A DNA stretch of 64,000 bases from Mycobacterium sp. ACS4331 (GCF_001667265.1 NZ_LZHW01000078.1:1-64000); one strand, 5' to 3'. Shown: positions 37,494-45,193, counted from the stretch's first letter. Program-made: numbers and translations. Notes: generated by a model not told the origin, from the letters alone.

Positions 37494-38532
37494 CGCCCGC
37501 GCCGGCATCACCCGGCAGGGTGATGCCGAGGTCTCTTGCCAGGACGGCACCCGTCGTGGCCAGACCGCGGATCTTCTCGGGCCGCATCCCCGCCTGAAGC
37601 GCGCTGTCGAGCATTCCGGCCATGCGGTGCGTGGGGTCGACCTCCAACGCGGCGCTCAACGCCACCCCGGCCAGAGGTCCGTCCCCCCGGGCGTAGGCGA
37701 AGAACCCGACGAAGGTCAGCGCCTCCGCGCGCCACGGCGGTGGCAGGACCCGTGCGAGGTACACCCACAACTGTTCGGCGGCACCCGCCGCCGAACCGAC
37801 CGCCAGGGCGTACGCCGCATCTCGGACAGTCAGATCGGTCAGGTCGTATGCCAGCCCGGCCACCTCCTGGTCGCTCAACCTCTTTCCTCGCCCAACTCTG
37901 CGGGCGGCCGAGATGATCCCGCGGACCGCCTTGCGCTGAACGTTCCTGATGTCCTGATCGCCGAGACGGGGCCCGTCGGCACGCTCCTGAACGGCCCGCG
38001 CGATCCCGGCGCTGTCGCGGCTGAGGTCGGTGGCGATGATCGACTCGAGCTCATCGCGACTGGCGTACAGCCGGCGTCCGTCGAGCACGGCAGCCATCGA
38101 CAGCGGTGAGGCGGAAGGATCGTCGACGACACCGCCTGCCCCACAGCCGTCGGCGCAGTGCCACCGGCCACCTGCCGCGATCCGGTCGACGATGTGTGCA
38201 TCGATGAGCGTCATGTCGACGGCCTCGAGCCGATCGGCCAACGCGGCGCACAGACCCGCATACTCCTGGCCACACGACGTGCAGTCCGACCCCGCGTCGT
38301 CCACGATGCACGCGATCGCCGCATCCGCCCCGCTGGAGGCGGCCACATCCACAAGATGGCCGACACCGCCGGCGAGGGCATCGGACAGGTCCATGCGCAG
38401 CACGGCACCCATCTCCCCGCCGTCGATGCCCACGATGACCAGTGAGCGTTCGGGAACGAAGCCGAGCACCGCGGGGATGGCGGCGATCAGCGAACCGGGA
38501 TGGGTGAGCTTGAAGTCATGGCGAGGTGTCAT
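37423..38532 (-). CDS. DUF4192 family protein
   Basis: 369 residues; corresponds to Rv2712c. The family start Leu-Thr-His-Pro-Gly-Ser-Leu-Ile-Ala-Ala-Ile-Pro-Ala-Val-Leu-Gly-Phe is near 8-24, followed by Leu-Val-Ile-Val-Gly-Ile. Four cysteines near 95-125 (including Cys-Thr-Ser-Cys) could bind metal. A helical C-terminal half (to about 340) carries Pro-Pro-Trp-Arg-Ala-Glu-Ala-Leu. The last ~25 residues are Arg/Ser/Pro-rich and overlap the end of ideR on the other strand by 71 bases. Function unknown. ATG at 38532 is the inferred start; the frame is open to 38661. Confidence 0.82.
   Translation of the reverse strand: MTPRHDFKLTHPGSLIAAIPAVLGFVPERSLVIVGIDGGEMGAVLRMDLSDALAGGVGHLVDVAASSGADAAIACIVDDAGSDCTSCGQEYAGLCAALADRLEAVDMTLIDAHIVDRIAAGGRWHCADGCGAGGVVDDPSASPLSMAAVLDGRRLYASRDELESIIATDLSRDSAGIARAVQERADGPRLGDQDIRNVQRKAVRGIISAARRVGRGKRLSDQEVAGLAYDLTDLTVRDAAYALAVGSAAGAAEQLWVYLARVLPPPWRAEALTFVGFFAYARGDGPLAGVALSAALEVDPTHRMAGMLDSALQAGMRPEKIRGLATTGAVLARDLGITLPGDAGAGVRPSRPSRRAPSRAAGRRSRGRG
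37503..37528. terminator. hairpin just after ideR
   Basis: Perfect 11-bp stem (left arm CGGCATCACCC, 37503-37513; right arm 37518-37528) with the 4-base loop GGCA, ten bases after the ideR stop. It falls inside the 3' coding end of the convergent DUF4192 gene, so it may stop transcription from both sides. Confidence 0.65.
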
Positions 38533-38667
38533 GGGGTCGACGGTCCCAACGGACACCGTCAGCACGCGGTCGGCGGCGGCCCCTTCGAAGCTCCCCTGTG
38601 GACGAATCCTCGATTGTGGATGGATCGAGGCCGGGGCCCGCGGCAGGCGCGGAATGTTCACGCGGAG

Positions 38668-38694
38668 TTGACGCCGCTGGCACTTTGGGTGCCA
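38668..38694 (+). promoter_or_regulatory. sthA promoter region with perfect palindrome (38678-38694)
   Basis: A TTGACG -35-like hexamer (38668-38673) is followed by TGGCACTTTGGGTGCCA, a perfect TGGCAC-N5-GTGCCA inverted repeat reaching the expected -10 zone. This is the position of a repressor operator. The cognate regulator is not recognised. Confidence 0.5.
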
Positions 38695-38727
38695 TTTTCC
38701 GGCGTAGACACCTCAGGTATGGGCTCG

Positions 38728-40134
38728 ATGCAGGAATACGACCTCGTCGTCATCGGATCGGGGCCGGGCGGCCAGCGTGCCGCGATCGCCGCCGCCAAGC
38801 TCGGCAGATCGGTCGCGGTCGTCGAACGCGGAATGATGCTCGGCGGCGTGTGCGTCAACACCGGCACGATCCCGTCGAAGACCCTGCGCGAGGCCGTGGT
38901 CTACCTGACGGGCATGAGCCAGCGTGAGCTCTACGGCGCCAGTTACCGCGTCAAGGACAAGATCACCCCCGCCGATCTGCTGGCCCGCACCCAGCATGTG
39001 ATCGGCAAGGAGATCGAGGTGGTGCGCTCTCAGCTCCTGCGCAACCGGGTGGAGCTCTACACCGGACACGGGCGTTTCGAGGACGAACACACCATCGCGG
39101 TGGACGACCCCAGCCGGGCCGAGCGGATCACGGTCCGCGGTCGCTACATCGTGCTGGCCACCGGCACCAAACCTGCCCGCCCGGCCGGGGTGGAGTTCGA
39201 CGAGCACCGAGTCCTGGACTCCGACGGCATCCTGGACCTCAAGACCCTGCCGACGTCGATGGTGGTGGTCGGGGCCGGGGTCATCGGCATCGAGTACGCC
39301 TCGATGTTCGCCGCCCTGGGCACGAAGGTGACCGTCGTGGAGAAGCGGGATTCGATGCTGGAGTTCTGCGATCCGGAGATCATCGAGGCACTGCGGTTCC
39401 ATCTGCGGGACCTCGCCGTGACGTTCCGATTCGGTGAGGAGGTCACCGCCGTCGACGTCGGCGCCGCGGGCACCGTGACGACGCTGGCCAGCGGCAAGCA
39501 GATTCCAGCCGAGACGGTCATGTACTCCGCCGGCCGCCAGGGACAGACCGACCACCTCGACCTCGCCAAGGCGGGGCTGGAGGCGGACGCGCGCGGCCGT
39601 ATTCACGTCGATGACAACTTCACCACCAAGATCGACCACATCTACGCGGTCGGCGACGTCATCGGGTTCCCCGCCCTGGCCGCGACGTCGATGGAGCAGG
39701 GCAGGCTGGCGGCGTATCACGCGTTCGGCGAGCCGACCAAGGGCATGATGGACCTGCAGCCGATCGGCATCTACTCCATCCCCGAGGTGTCGTATGTGGG
39801 GGCCACGGAGGTCGAGCTGACCAGGAACGCCGTGCCCTACGAGGTCGGTGTCTCCCGCTATCGCGAACTGGCCCGCGGTCAGATCGCCGGCGACTCCTAC
39901 GGCATGCTCAAACTGCTGGTGTCGACGGAGGACCTGCGACTGCTCGGCGTGCACATCTTCGGCACCAACGCGACGGAGATGGTGCACATCGGTCAGGCCG
40001 TGATGGGATGCGGCGGCACGGTCGACTATCTGGTGGACGCGGTCTTCAACTACCCGACCTTCTCCGAGGCATACAAGGTCGCAGCGCTGGACGTGATGAA
40101 CAAGCTGCGGGCTCTGCAGTTGTATCGGAGTTGA
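38728..40134 (+). CDS. sthA: soluble pyridine nucleotide transhydrogenase SthA
   Basis: 468 residues; corresponds to Rv2713. FAD flavoprotein that moves hydride between NADPH and NAD+. FAD motif Gly-Ser-Gly-Pro-Gly-Gly near 10-15; NAD motif Gly-Ala-Gly-Val-Ile-Gly near 180-185; second FAD site Ala-Val-Gly-Asp-Val near 307. The redox motif reads Cys-Val-Asn-Thr-Gly-Thr, keeping the first Cys but with Thr for the second, the mark of transhydrogenases versus lipoamide dehydrogenases. ATG at 38728 fits the family; an ATG at 38719 would add three residues. Divergent from DUF4192. Confidence 0.95.
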   Translation: MQEYDLVVIGSGPGGQRAAIAAAKLGRSVAVVERGMMLGGVCVNTGTIPSKTLREAVVYLTGMSQRELYGASYRVKDKITPADLLARTQHVIGKEIEVVRSQLLRNRVELYTGHGRFEDEHTIAVDDPSRAERITVRGRYIVLATGTKPARPAGVEFDEHRVLDSDGILDLKTLPTSMVVVGAGVIGIEYASMFAALGTKVTVVEKRDSMLEFCDPEIIEALRFHLRDLAVTFRFGEEVTAVDVGAAGTVTTLASGKQIPAETVMYSAGRQGQTDHLDLAKAGLEADARGRIHVDDNFTTKIDHIYAVGDVIGFPALAATSMEQGRLAAYHAFGEPTKGMMDLQPIGIYSIPEVSYVGATEVELTRNAVPYEVGVSRYRELARGQIAGDSYGMLKLLVSTEDLRLLGVHIFGTNATEMVHIGQAVMGCGGTVDYLVDAVFNYPTFSEAYKVAALDVMNKLRALQLYRS

Positions 40135-40310
40135 CGTCACGACCTATTCATCGCAGGGCGAAATCACTCCCGACCAGGGACTTTCACCGTCAGCCGGGCC
40201 GTTGTACCACTGTGAGGCCGTGCCGCCGCCAGCACGTCCGACGATGTGAGGGACACTTGACCAACAGGCGAGTGTCCACAGAGTGCTCAGCAGTGACGAG
40301 GAGGCGAACG

Positions 40311-41288
40311 ATGGCGCACGTACCAGGTCCGGATCAACCCGAGCAGACCGGTATGTACGAGTTGGAGTTCCCCGCGCCGCAACTGGTCAACAGCGACGGC
40401 CAGGGGCCGGTGCTGATCCACGCTCTGGAGGGCTTCTCCGATGCGGGTCACGCGATTCGGCTGGCGGCCAAGCACCTCAAGGATCACCTCGACACCGAAC
40501 TCGTCGCGTCGTTCGCGATCGACGAACTTCTCGATTATCGGTCGCGCCGGCCGCTGATGACATTCAAGACAGACCACTTCTCCGAGTACGAGGATCCCGA
40601 ACTGTCGTTGTTCGCCCTGCACGACGAGGCCGGCACCCCGTTCCTGCTGTTGGCGGGGCTGGAGCCCGACCTCAAGTGGGAGCGGTTCATCACCGCGGTC
40701 CGGCTCCTCGCCGAACGCCTCGACGTGAGGCGCACCATCGGGCTCGGCGCCATTCCGATGGCGGTGCCGCACACCCGGCCGATCACGATGACCGCGCACG
40801 GAAACAACCGCGAGCTGATCGCCGAACACACGCCCTGGGTGGGCGAGGTCCAGGTGCCCGGCAGCGCCTCCAGCCTGCTCGAGTACCGCCTTGCCCAGCA
40901 CGGCCACGAAGTCGTCGGGTTCACCGTCCACGTGCCGCACTACCTGGCACAGACGGATTACCCGGCGGCGGCTCAGGCGCTGCTCGAAGAGGTTGCCCGG
41001 AGCGCGTCGCTGACCCTGCCCACGGCCGCGCTCACGACGGCTGCCGCCGATGTCCGCACCAAGATCGACGAACAGGTCGAGGCCAGCGCGGAGGTGGCTC
41101 AAGTGGTGAGCGCCCTGGAGCGTCAGTACGATGCTTTCGTCGCCGCCCAGGAGAATCGGTCTTTGCTGGCTCACGACGAGGACCTGCCGAGCGGGGACGA
41201 ACTCGGAGCAGAGTTCGAGCGCTTCCTCGCCCAACAGTCGGGTGAGAAGAATCCGGACCCGTTCCGCGACGACGACGGCACGCCGTAA
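40311..41288 (+). CDS. PAC2-family protein (Rv2714-like)
   Basis: 325 residues. PAC2 proteins are proteasome-assembly-chaperone-like in fold: Gly-Pro-Val-Leu-Ile-His-Ala-Leu-Glu-Gly-Phe-Ser-Asp-Ala-Gly-His near 29-44, Ala-Gly-Leu-Glu-Pro-Asp-Leu-Lys-Trp-Glu near 115-124, Gly-Leu-Gly-Ala-Ile-Pro-Met-Ala-Val-Pro-His-Thr-Arg-Pro near 144-157, and a long helical C-terminal part with acidic tail. The molecular role is unknown, though mycobacteria have a proteasome. The ATG at 40311 has GAGGAGG six bases upstream, which fixes the start. The 176 bases before it show nothing further I can support. Confidence 0.9.
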   Translation: MAHVPGPDQPEQTGMYELEFPAPQLVNSDGQGPVLIHALEGFSDAGHAIRLAAKHLKDHLDTELVASFAIDELLDYRSRRPLMTFKTDHFSEYEDPELSLFALHDEAGTPFLLLAGLEPDLKWERFITAVRLLAERLDVRRTIGLGAIPMAVPHTRPITMTAHGNNRELIAEHTPWVGEVQVPGSASSLLEYRLAQHGHEVVGFTVHVPHYLAQTDYPAAAQALLEEVARSASLTLPTAALTTAAADVRTKIDEQVEASAEVAQVVSALERQYDAFVAAQENRSLLAHDEDLPSGDELGAEFERFLAQQSGEKNPDPFRDDDGTP

Positions 41289-41339
41289 AGCGCGCAGTCA
41301 CGACCACGCCCGATGGGGCCCGACGACGAGGTTGGCGTT

Positions 41340-42362
41340 ATGAGCCCACAGAAGCCGAACCTCCGGTCCGTGCGCGAACTCTCCCCCACGCTCGAGTACC
41401 GCACGATCCACGGCTACCGGCGCGCATACCGGATCGCGGGCACGGGCCCGGCCCTGCTGCTCATCCACGGCATCGGCGACAACTCGACGACGTGGGACAC
41501 GGTGCACGCGAAGCTCGCCCAGCGGTTCACCGTGATCGCGCCCGACCTCCTGGGCCACGGGCAGTCCGACAAACCGCGGGCCGACTATTCGGTGGCGGCG
41601 TACGCCAACGGCATGCGGGACCTGCTCAGCGTGCTCGACATCGAGCGTGTCACGGTCATCGGCCATTCCCTCGGCGGTGGGGTCGCCATGCAGTTCGCCT
41701 ACCAGTTCCCGCAGTTGGTCGAGCGGCTCATCCTGGTCGGGGCCGGCGGCGTGACCAAGGACGTCAATGTGGCACTGCGGGTGGCGTCCCTTCCGATGGG
41801 CGGCGAGGCGCTGGGGCTCCTGCGACTGCCGCTGGTGCTGCCCGCGCTGCAGGCGTTCGGCAAGGCCGCGGGTGCGGTGTTCGGATCCACCCGCGTCGGG
41901 CGCGACCTCCCCGACGTGCTGCGCATCCTGCGCGACCTGCCCGAACCGACCGCCTCGTCGGCCTTCACCCGCACCCTGCGTGCCGTCGTCGACTGGCGTG
42001 GGCAGGTGGTCACGATGCTCGACCGATGTTATTTGACGGAATCGGTTCCTGTGCAGCTCATCTGGGGTGACCAGGATGTCGTCATCCCGGTGGCGCATGC
42101 CCGCATGGCGCACGCCGCGATGCCCGGCTCCCAACTGGAGATCTTCACGCGCTCGGGCCACTTCCCCTTCCACGACGACCCCGACCGCTTCGTGGAGGTC
42201 GTCGAGCGCTTCATCGACACCACCGCGCCGGCCGAGTACGACCAGGCCGCTCTGCGGGAACTCCTGCGGTCCGGGATCACCGAGTCCACCCTCACCGGGA
42301 CGATCGACACCCAGGTCGCGGTGCTCGACGCGATGGGGCACGACGAACGTTCGGCGACCTGA
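41340..42362 (+). CDS. alpha/beta hydrolase (Rv2715-like)
   Basis: 340 residues. Full catalytic set: oxyanion His-Gly-Ile-Gly-Asp-Asn near 42-47, nucleophile elbow Gly-His-Ser-Leu-Gly-Gly near 106-111, acid Trp-Gly-Asp-Gln-Asp near 242-246 and histidine Ser-Gly-His-Phe-Pro near 272-276. No signal peptide. The last ~40 residues extend past the usual fold. Esterase, lipase or C-C hydrolase; substrate unknown. ATG at 41340 preferred over 41313 because GACGAGG lies upstream. Follows the PAC2 gene by 51 bases. Confidence 0.88.
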   Translation: MSPQKPNLRSVRELSPTLEYRTIHGYRRAYRIAGTGPALLLIHGIGDNSTTWDTVHAKLAQRFTVIAPDLLGHGQSDKPRADYSVAAYANGMRDLLSVLDIERVTVIGHSLGGGVAMQFAYQFPQLVERLILVGAGGVTKDVNVALRVASLPMGGEALGLLRLPLVLPALQAFGKAAGAVFGSTRVGRDLPDVLRILRDLPEPTASSAFTRTLRAVVDWRGQVVTMLDRCYLTESVPVQLIWGDQDVVIPVAHARMAHAAMPGSQLEIFTRSGHFPFHDDPDRFVEVVERFIDTTAPAEYDQAALRELLRSGITESTLTGTIDTQVAVLDAMGHDERSAT

Positions 42363-42403
42363 GACCGACCGAAGATCCAGACCACATCAACATCACGGCC
42401 CAG

Positions 42404-42409
42404 TACAGT
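42404..42409 (+). promoter_or_regulatory. -10 element TACAGT, leaderless start of the PhzF-like gene
   Basis: TACAGT lies 6 bases before the ATG at 42416. No -35 is seen. Confidence 0.5.
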
Positions 42410-42415
42410 CGGGAC

Positions 42416-43111
42416 ATGGGTATCGACGTCACGGTGCTTAGGGTGTTCACCGATTCAGAAGGCAACTACGGCAACCCACTCGGTGTGGTCGACGCACGCA
42501 CAGTCGGACCCAGCGACCGGCAGGCTCTGGCAACTCAATTGGGTTACAGCGAAACCATTTTCGTCCACATCCCGACCGCGGGCGCGGCGACTGCACAGGT
42601 GCAGATCTTCACGCCGGCAGCCGAGTTGCCGTTCGCGGGCCACCCGACCGTGGGGGCATCGTGGTGGCTCAAGGAGACCGGGACCCCCGTGCACACGCTG
42701 CAGACCGCGGCCGGGATCGTTCAGGTCAACTACGACGTCGGCTCCGACAAGCTCACCGCGATCAGCGCGCGGTCCGAATGGGCCCCCGAGTTCGCGATCC
42801 ACGATCTGGACTCGGTCGACGATCTGATGGCCGCCGATCCGAACGACTACGCCGACGACGTCGAGCACTATCTGTGGACGTGGACCAACCGGGACGCCGG
42901 TGAGATCCGCTCCCGGATGTTCGCTCCGCATCTGGGCATCATCGAGGACGAGGCCACCGGCGCCGCGGCGGTGCGCATCACCGACTACCTCAGCAGGGAC
43001 CTGCACATCACACAGGGGCAGGGTTCGCGGATCGAGACGACGTGGTCACCCGAGGGGTGGGTGCAGGTTGCGGGCGCAGTCGTCAACGACGGCATCCGCC
43101 GCGTCGACTGA
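42416..43111 (+). CDS. PhzF-family isomerase-like protein
   Basis: 231 residues; corresponds to Rv2716. PhzF/DapF-like fold: Val-Phe-Thr-Asp-Ser-Glu-Gly-Asn-Tyr-Gly-Asn-Pro-Leu-Gly-Val-Val near 10-25, Leu-Gly-Tyr-Ser-Glu-Thr-Ile-Phe-Val near 42-50 (with the Glu used as general acid/base in PhzF), Phe-Thr-Pro-Ala-Ala-Glu-Leu-Pro-Phe-Ala-Gly-His-Pro-Thr-Val-Gly near 64-79, and Asp-Glu-Ala-Thr-Gly-Ala-Ala-Ala near 180. It is shorter than typical PhzF (about 280). Likely an isomerase; substrate unknown. Converges on nrdR with a shared hairpin. M. tuberculosis has a nitrobindin gene (Rv2717c) here; it is absent. Confidence 0.9.
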   Translation: MGIDVTVLRVFTDSEGNYGNPLGVVDARTVGPSDRQALATQLGYSETIFVHIPTAGAATAQVQIFTPAAELPFAGHPTVGASWWLKETGTPVHTLQTAAGIVQVNYDVGSDKLTAISARSEWAPEFAIHDLDSVDDLMAADPNDYADDVEHYLWTWTNRDAGEIRSRMFAPHLGIIEDEATGAAAVRITDYLSRDLHITQGQGSRIETTWSPEGWVQVAGAVVNDGIRRVD

Positions 43112-43142
43112 CCGCAGGGTCAGCTCGCGGAGACCCTGCGGT
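43111..43142. terminator. bidirectional hairpin between the PhzF-like gene and nrdR
   Basis: Perfect 11-bp stem ACCGCAGGGTC (43111-43121) with its complement (43132-43142) and a 10-base loop. It starts at the last base of the PhzF-like stop and lies over the nrdR 3' coding end. Confidence 0.6.
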
Positions 43143-43578
43143 GCTGACGCAGGGCCTCGATTTCGCGTTCGAAGTCGTCGGCCGACGTGAAAGACCGGTA
43201 CACCGAGGCGAATCTCAGGTAGGCGACTTCATCCAGTTCCCGCAGTGGCCCCAGAATCGCGAGACCGACCTCGTTGCTCGGGACCTCGGGACCCGCGGCC
43301 CGTACCGCGTCCTCGACCTGCTGCGCCAGCAGATTGAGCGCGTCGTCGTCCACCTGGCGCCCCTGACAGGCCCGCCGCACACCGCTGATCACCTTTTCCC
43401 GACTGAACGGTTCGGTGACGCCACTGCGTTTCACGACGGCGAGCACGGCCGTCTCCACGGTGGTGAATCTGCGACCGCACTCCGGACAGGAACGGCGCCG
43501 TCGGATGGCCTGGCCTTCGTCCGTCTCCCGGGAGTCCACGACACGCGAGTCAGGATTCCGGCAGAAAGGACAGTGCAT
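43120..43578 (-). CDS. nrdR: transcriptional repressor NrdR
   Basis: 152 residues, standard length; corresponds to Rv2718c. Represses ribonucleotide reductase genes according to ATP/dATP. N-terminal zinc ribbon Cys-Pro-Phe-Cys ... Cys-Pro-Glu-Cys (Met-His-Cys start), the DNA-contacting Arg-Arg-Arg-Arg segment between, Thr-Thr-Val-Glu after it, and an ATP-cone domain from about 48 (Val-Val-Lys-Arg-Ser-Gly ... Phe-Ser-Arg-Glu-Lys). ATG at 43578 preceded by GAAGGAG. The 135 bases upstream to chiZ hold no other gene. Confidence 0.97.
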   Translation of the reverse strand: MHCPFCRNPDSRVVDSRETDEGQAIRRRRSCPECGRRFTTVETAVLAVVKRSGVTEPFSREKVISGVRRACQGRQVDDDALNLLAQQVEDAVRAAGPEVPSNEVGLAILGPLRELDEVAYLRFASVYRSFTSADDFEREIEALRQHRRVSAS

Positions 43579-43713
43579 GCCCGCTCCTTCGTCGTGCCGC
43601 CTGTGGGATGACCCCAACGACTCAAAGACTACCTGGGTGCGCCTCCCAGCGGCCAGGCCACCAAAGTCCACGACGATCATGACTGTCTGCCACCCGAACT
43701 CGACGTGGGCCGG

Positions 43714-44253
43714 TCAGCCGACGGGCGCGATCAGAGTCTGGCCGGCGTCGAGCGTCCCGGCCTCGAGTTCGTTGAGTTCGCGGATCCGGTCGACCACGCT
43801 GTTGACCGGGGCGTCCGGCGCGACCCGGGCCGCGAGGTGGGCCAGCGTCTCCCCCGACCGGACCTGCACGACCGCGAGCCGATCCGGAACGGGACTCGAG
43901 GCGTGCGCGGCCTCACCGAACTGCGCGACCACGCCGAGCCACATCGTCACCAGCGCGGCCGTGAAGGCCAGGCCCACCAGGGTCCACGGGGTGATCCGAC
44001 GCCCGGGAGTGCGGGCATGCGGAGCGCGCGACACCCGCACGCCGGTACCGCGATACCGCGGTGCGATGGCCGCCGGCCGTGCCGGCGACGGCCGCCCCGC
44101 GCCGCCGCTGCCGCGGCGGGCGCGCCGCGGCGCGTCCACGCCCGGGGACGGCGTGCGGGTGGGCCAGCTGTCTTCACAGAAGGCCGATCCGGTCCTCGAA
44201 TACACGCTGGTGTGGGTCATGTCCGGTCCTTTCGGTCGCCTCGCGCGGTCCAT
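43714..44253 (-). CDS. chiZ: LysM-domain membrane protein, ChiZ-like SOS division inhibitor
   Basis: 179 residues; corresponds to Rv2719c. A long cytosolic Arg/Pro/Gly-rich N-terminus (to about 87), one membrane helix (about 90-108), then an extracytoplasmic LysM domain (about 125-177: Val-Val-Gln-Val-Arg-Ser-Gly-Glu-Thr-Leu-Ala-His-Leu-Ala, Ile-Arg-Glu-Leu-Asn, Leu-Asp-Ala-Gly-Gln-Thr-Leu). The M. tuberculosis protein is induced by DNA damage, binds or degrades peptidoglycan and slows division. The ATG at 44253 has AGGAG seven bases upstream, better than the ATG at 44220. An SOS box lies between its -35 and -10. Confidence 0.87.
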   Translation of the reverse strand: MDRARRPKGPDMTHTSVYSRTGSAFCEDSWPTRTPSPGVDAPRRARRGSGGAGRPSPARPAAIAPRYRGTGVRVSRAPHARTPGRRITPWTLVGLAFTAALVTMWLGVVAQFGEAAHASSPVPDRLAVVQVRSGETLAHLAARVAPDAPVNSVVDRIRELNELEAGTLDAGQTLIAPVG

Positions 44254-44260
44254 GCGTTCG

Positions 44261-44265
44261 CTCCT
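44261..44265 (-). promoter_or_regulatory. ribosome binding site AGGAG deciding the chiZ start
   Basis: Minus-strand AGGAG seven bases before the ATG at 44253. The alternative ATG at 44220 has a purine run only two or three bases away, which is too close. Confidence 0.6.
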
Positions 44266-44272
44266 GTGTTCG

Positions 44273-44278
44273 AATGTA
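44273..44278 (-). promoter_or_regulatory. -10 element TACATT of chiZ
   Basis: Minus-strand TACATT, identical to the lexA -10. The SOS box 44280-44295 fills the spacer immediately upstream. Confidence 0.55.
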
Positions 44279-44279
44279 A

Positions 44280-44295
44280 TCGATCATGTGTTCGA
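44280..44295. promoter_or_regulatory. LexA (SOS) box of chiZ
   Basis: TCGATCATGTGTTCGA: one mismatch to the mycobacterial TCGAAC-N4-GTTCGA consensus. It sits directly upstream of the chiZ -10. Confidence 0.75.
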
Positions 44296-44309
44296 CCAGA
44301 AGCCCCAAA

Positions 44310-44325
44310 CCGAACATGTGATCGA
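44310..44325. promoter_or_regulatory. second, weaker LexA-like box upstream of chiZ
   Basis: CCGAACATGTGATCGA: 10 of 12 consensus positions. Its centre is 30 bp from the first box, about three helical turns, so cooperative LexA binding is plausible. Confidence 0.5.
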
Positions 44326-44446
44326 ACCGTAGCCGAACGATAGAACGGGGCACCGACAAAAACGGGCCGCCCGAGTCCCACCCGGGCATTCACCTCAGAA
44401 ACATCAACCGTCACAGCGGCACCAGCAGGCAGGATGCCGACACGCC

Positions 44447-44462
44447 TCGAACACATGTTTGA
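44447..44462. promoter_or_regulatory. LexA (SOS) box of lexA
   Basis: TCGAACACATGTTTGA: one mismatch to TCGAAC-N4-GTTCGA. It overlaps the first four bases of the lexA -35, giving autorepression. Confidence 0.8.
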
Positions 44463-44487
44463 TTCTCAGCCGGCGGCCGACTACATT
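44459..44487 (+). promoter_or_regulatory. lexA promoter, leaderless
   Basis: -35 TTGATT (44459-44464), 17-base spacer, -10 TACATT (44482-44487), then 7 bases to the ATG at 44495. Confidence 0.65.
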
Positions 44488-44494
44488 CGAACGC

Positions 44495-45193
44495 ATGGCT
44501 GACACCGAGAACGGCAGCAGTTCACCCGCGACCAGTCGCGAAGGCGCACTCGACCCTGCTCTCACCGAGCGGCAGCGAACCATCCTCGAGGTCATCCGGA
44601 CGTCGGTGACCACCCGTGGCTACCCCCCGAGCATCCGCGAGATCGGCGATGCGGTGGGTCTGACGTCGACGTCGTCGGTGGCCCATCAACTGCGCACACT
44701 CGAACGGAAGGGCTATCTGCGCCGAGATCCGAACCGGCCGCGCGCCGTGGACGTCCGCGGCGCCGACGACGCTCCACACGCCGTGGTGACCGACGTCGCC
44801 GGATCGGATGCGCTGCCGGAGCCCACCTTCGTGCCCGTGCTCGGGCGCATCGCCGCGGGTGGCCCCATTCTCGCCGAGGAGGCGGTCGAGGATGTCTTCC
44901 CGCTGCCGCGTGAACTCGTCGGCGAGGGTTCGCTGTTCCTGCTGAAGGTGGTCGGCGAGTCCATGGTCGACGCCGCGATCTGTGACGGCGACTGGGTCGT
45001 CGTGCGCCAGCAGAACGTCGCCGACAACGGCGACATCGTGGCCGCGATGATCGACGGCGAAGCCACGGTGAAGACCTTCAAGCGGAGCGCGGGTCAGGTC
45101 TGGCTGATGCCCCACAACCCGGCATTCGACCCGATCCCGGGCAACGACGCGGCCATTCTCGGCAAGGTCGTGACCGTCATCCGCAAGATCTGA
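44495..45193 (+). CDS. lexA: SOS repressor LexA
   Basis: 232 residues; corresponds to Rv2720. N-terminal winged helix (Leu-Thr-Glu-Arg-Gln-Arg-Thr-Ile-Leu-Glu-Val-Ile near 25-36, Gly-Tyr-Pro-Pro-Ser-Ile-Arg-Glu-Ile-Gly) and C-terminal autoprotease. The Ala-Gly cleavage site in Gly-Arg-Ile-Ala-Ala-Gly-Gly, the catalytic Ser in Val-Val-Gly-Glu-Ser-Met-Val-Asp and the Lys in Ala-Thr-Val-Lys-Thr-Phe are all present, so it should self-cleave with RecA. The ATG at 44495 is chosen by promoter spacing. An Asn/Gly/Ser-rich N-terminal ~20 residues is typical of mycobacteria. Confidence 0.97.
   Translation: MADTENGSSSPATSREGALDPALTERQRTILEVIRTSVTTRGYPPSIREIGDAVGLTSTSSVAHQLRTLERKGYLRRDPNRPRAVDVRGADDAPHAVVTDVAGSDALPEPTFVPVLGRIAAGGPILAEEAVEDVFPLPRELVGEGSLFLLKVVGESMVDAAICDGDWVVVRQQNVADNGDIVAAMIDGEATVKTFKRSAGQVWLMPHNPAFDPIPGNDAAILGKVVTVIRKI

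Noticed and set aside
38713..40140. 475-codon minus-strand frame opposite sthA
   Set aside because: Antisense of a well-conserved flavoprotein; no recognisable domain.
40177..40185. GGGACTTTC resembling half of a DosR box upstream of the PAC2 gene
   Set aside because: Only the left half fits; the right half lacks GTCCC. One 9-base match in a 64-kb window is not enough.
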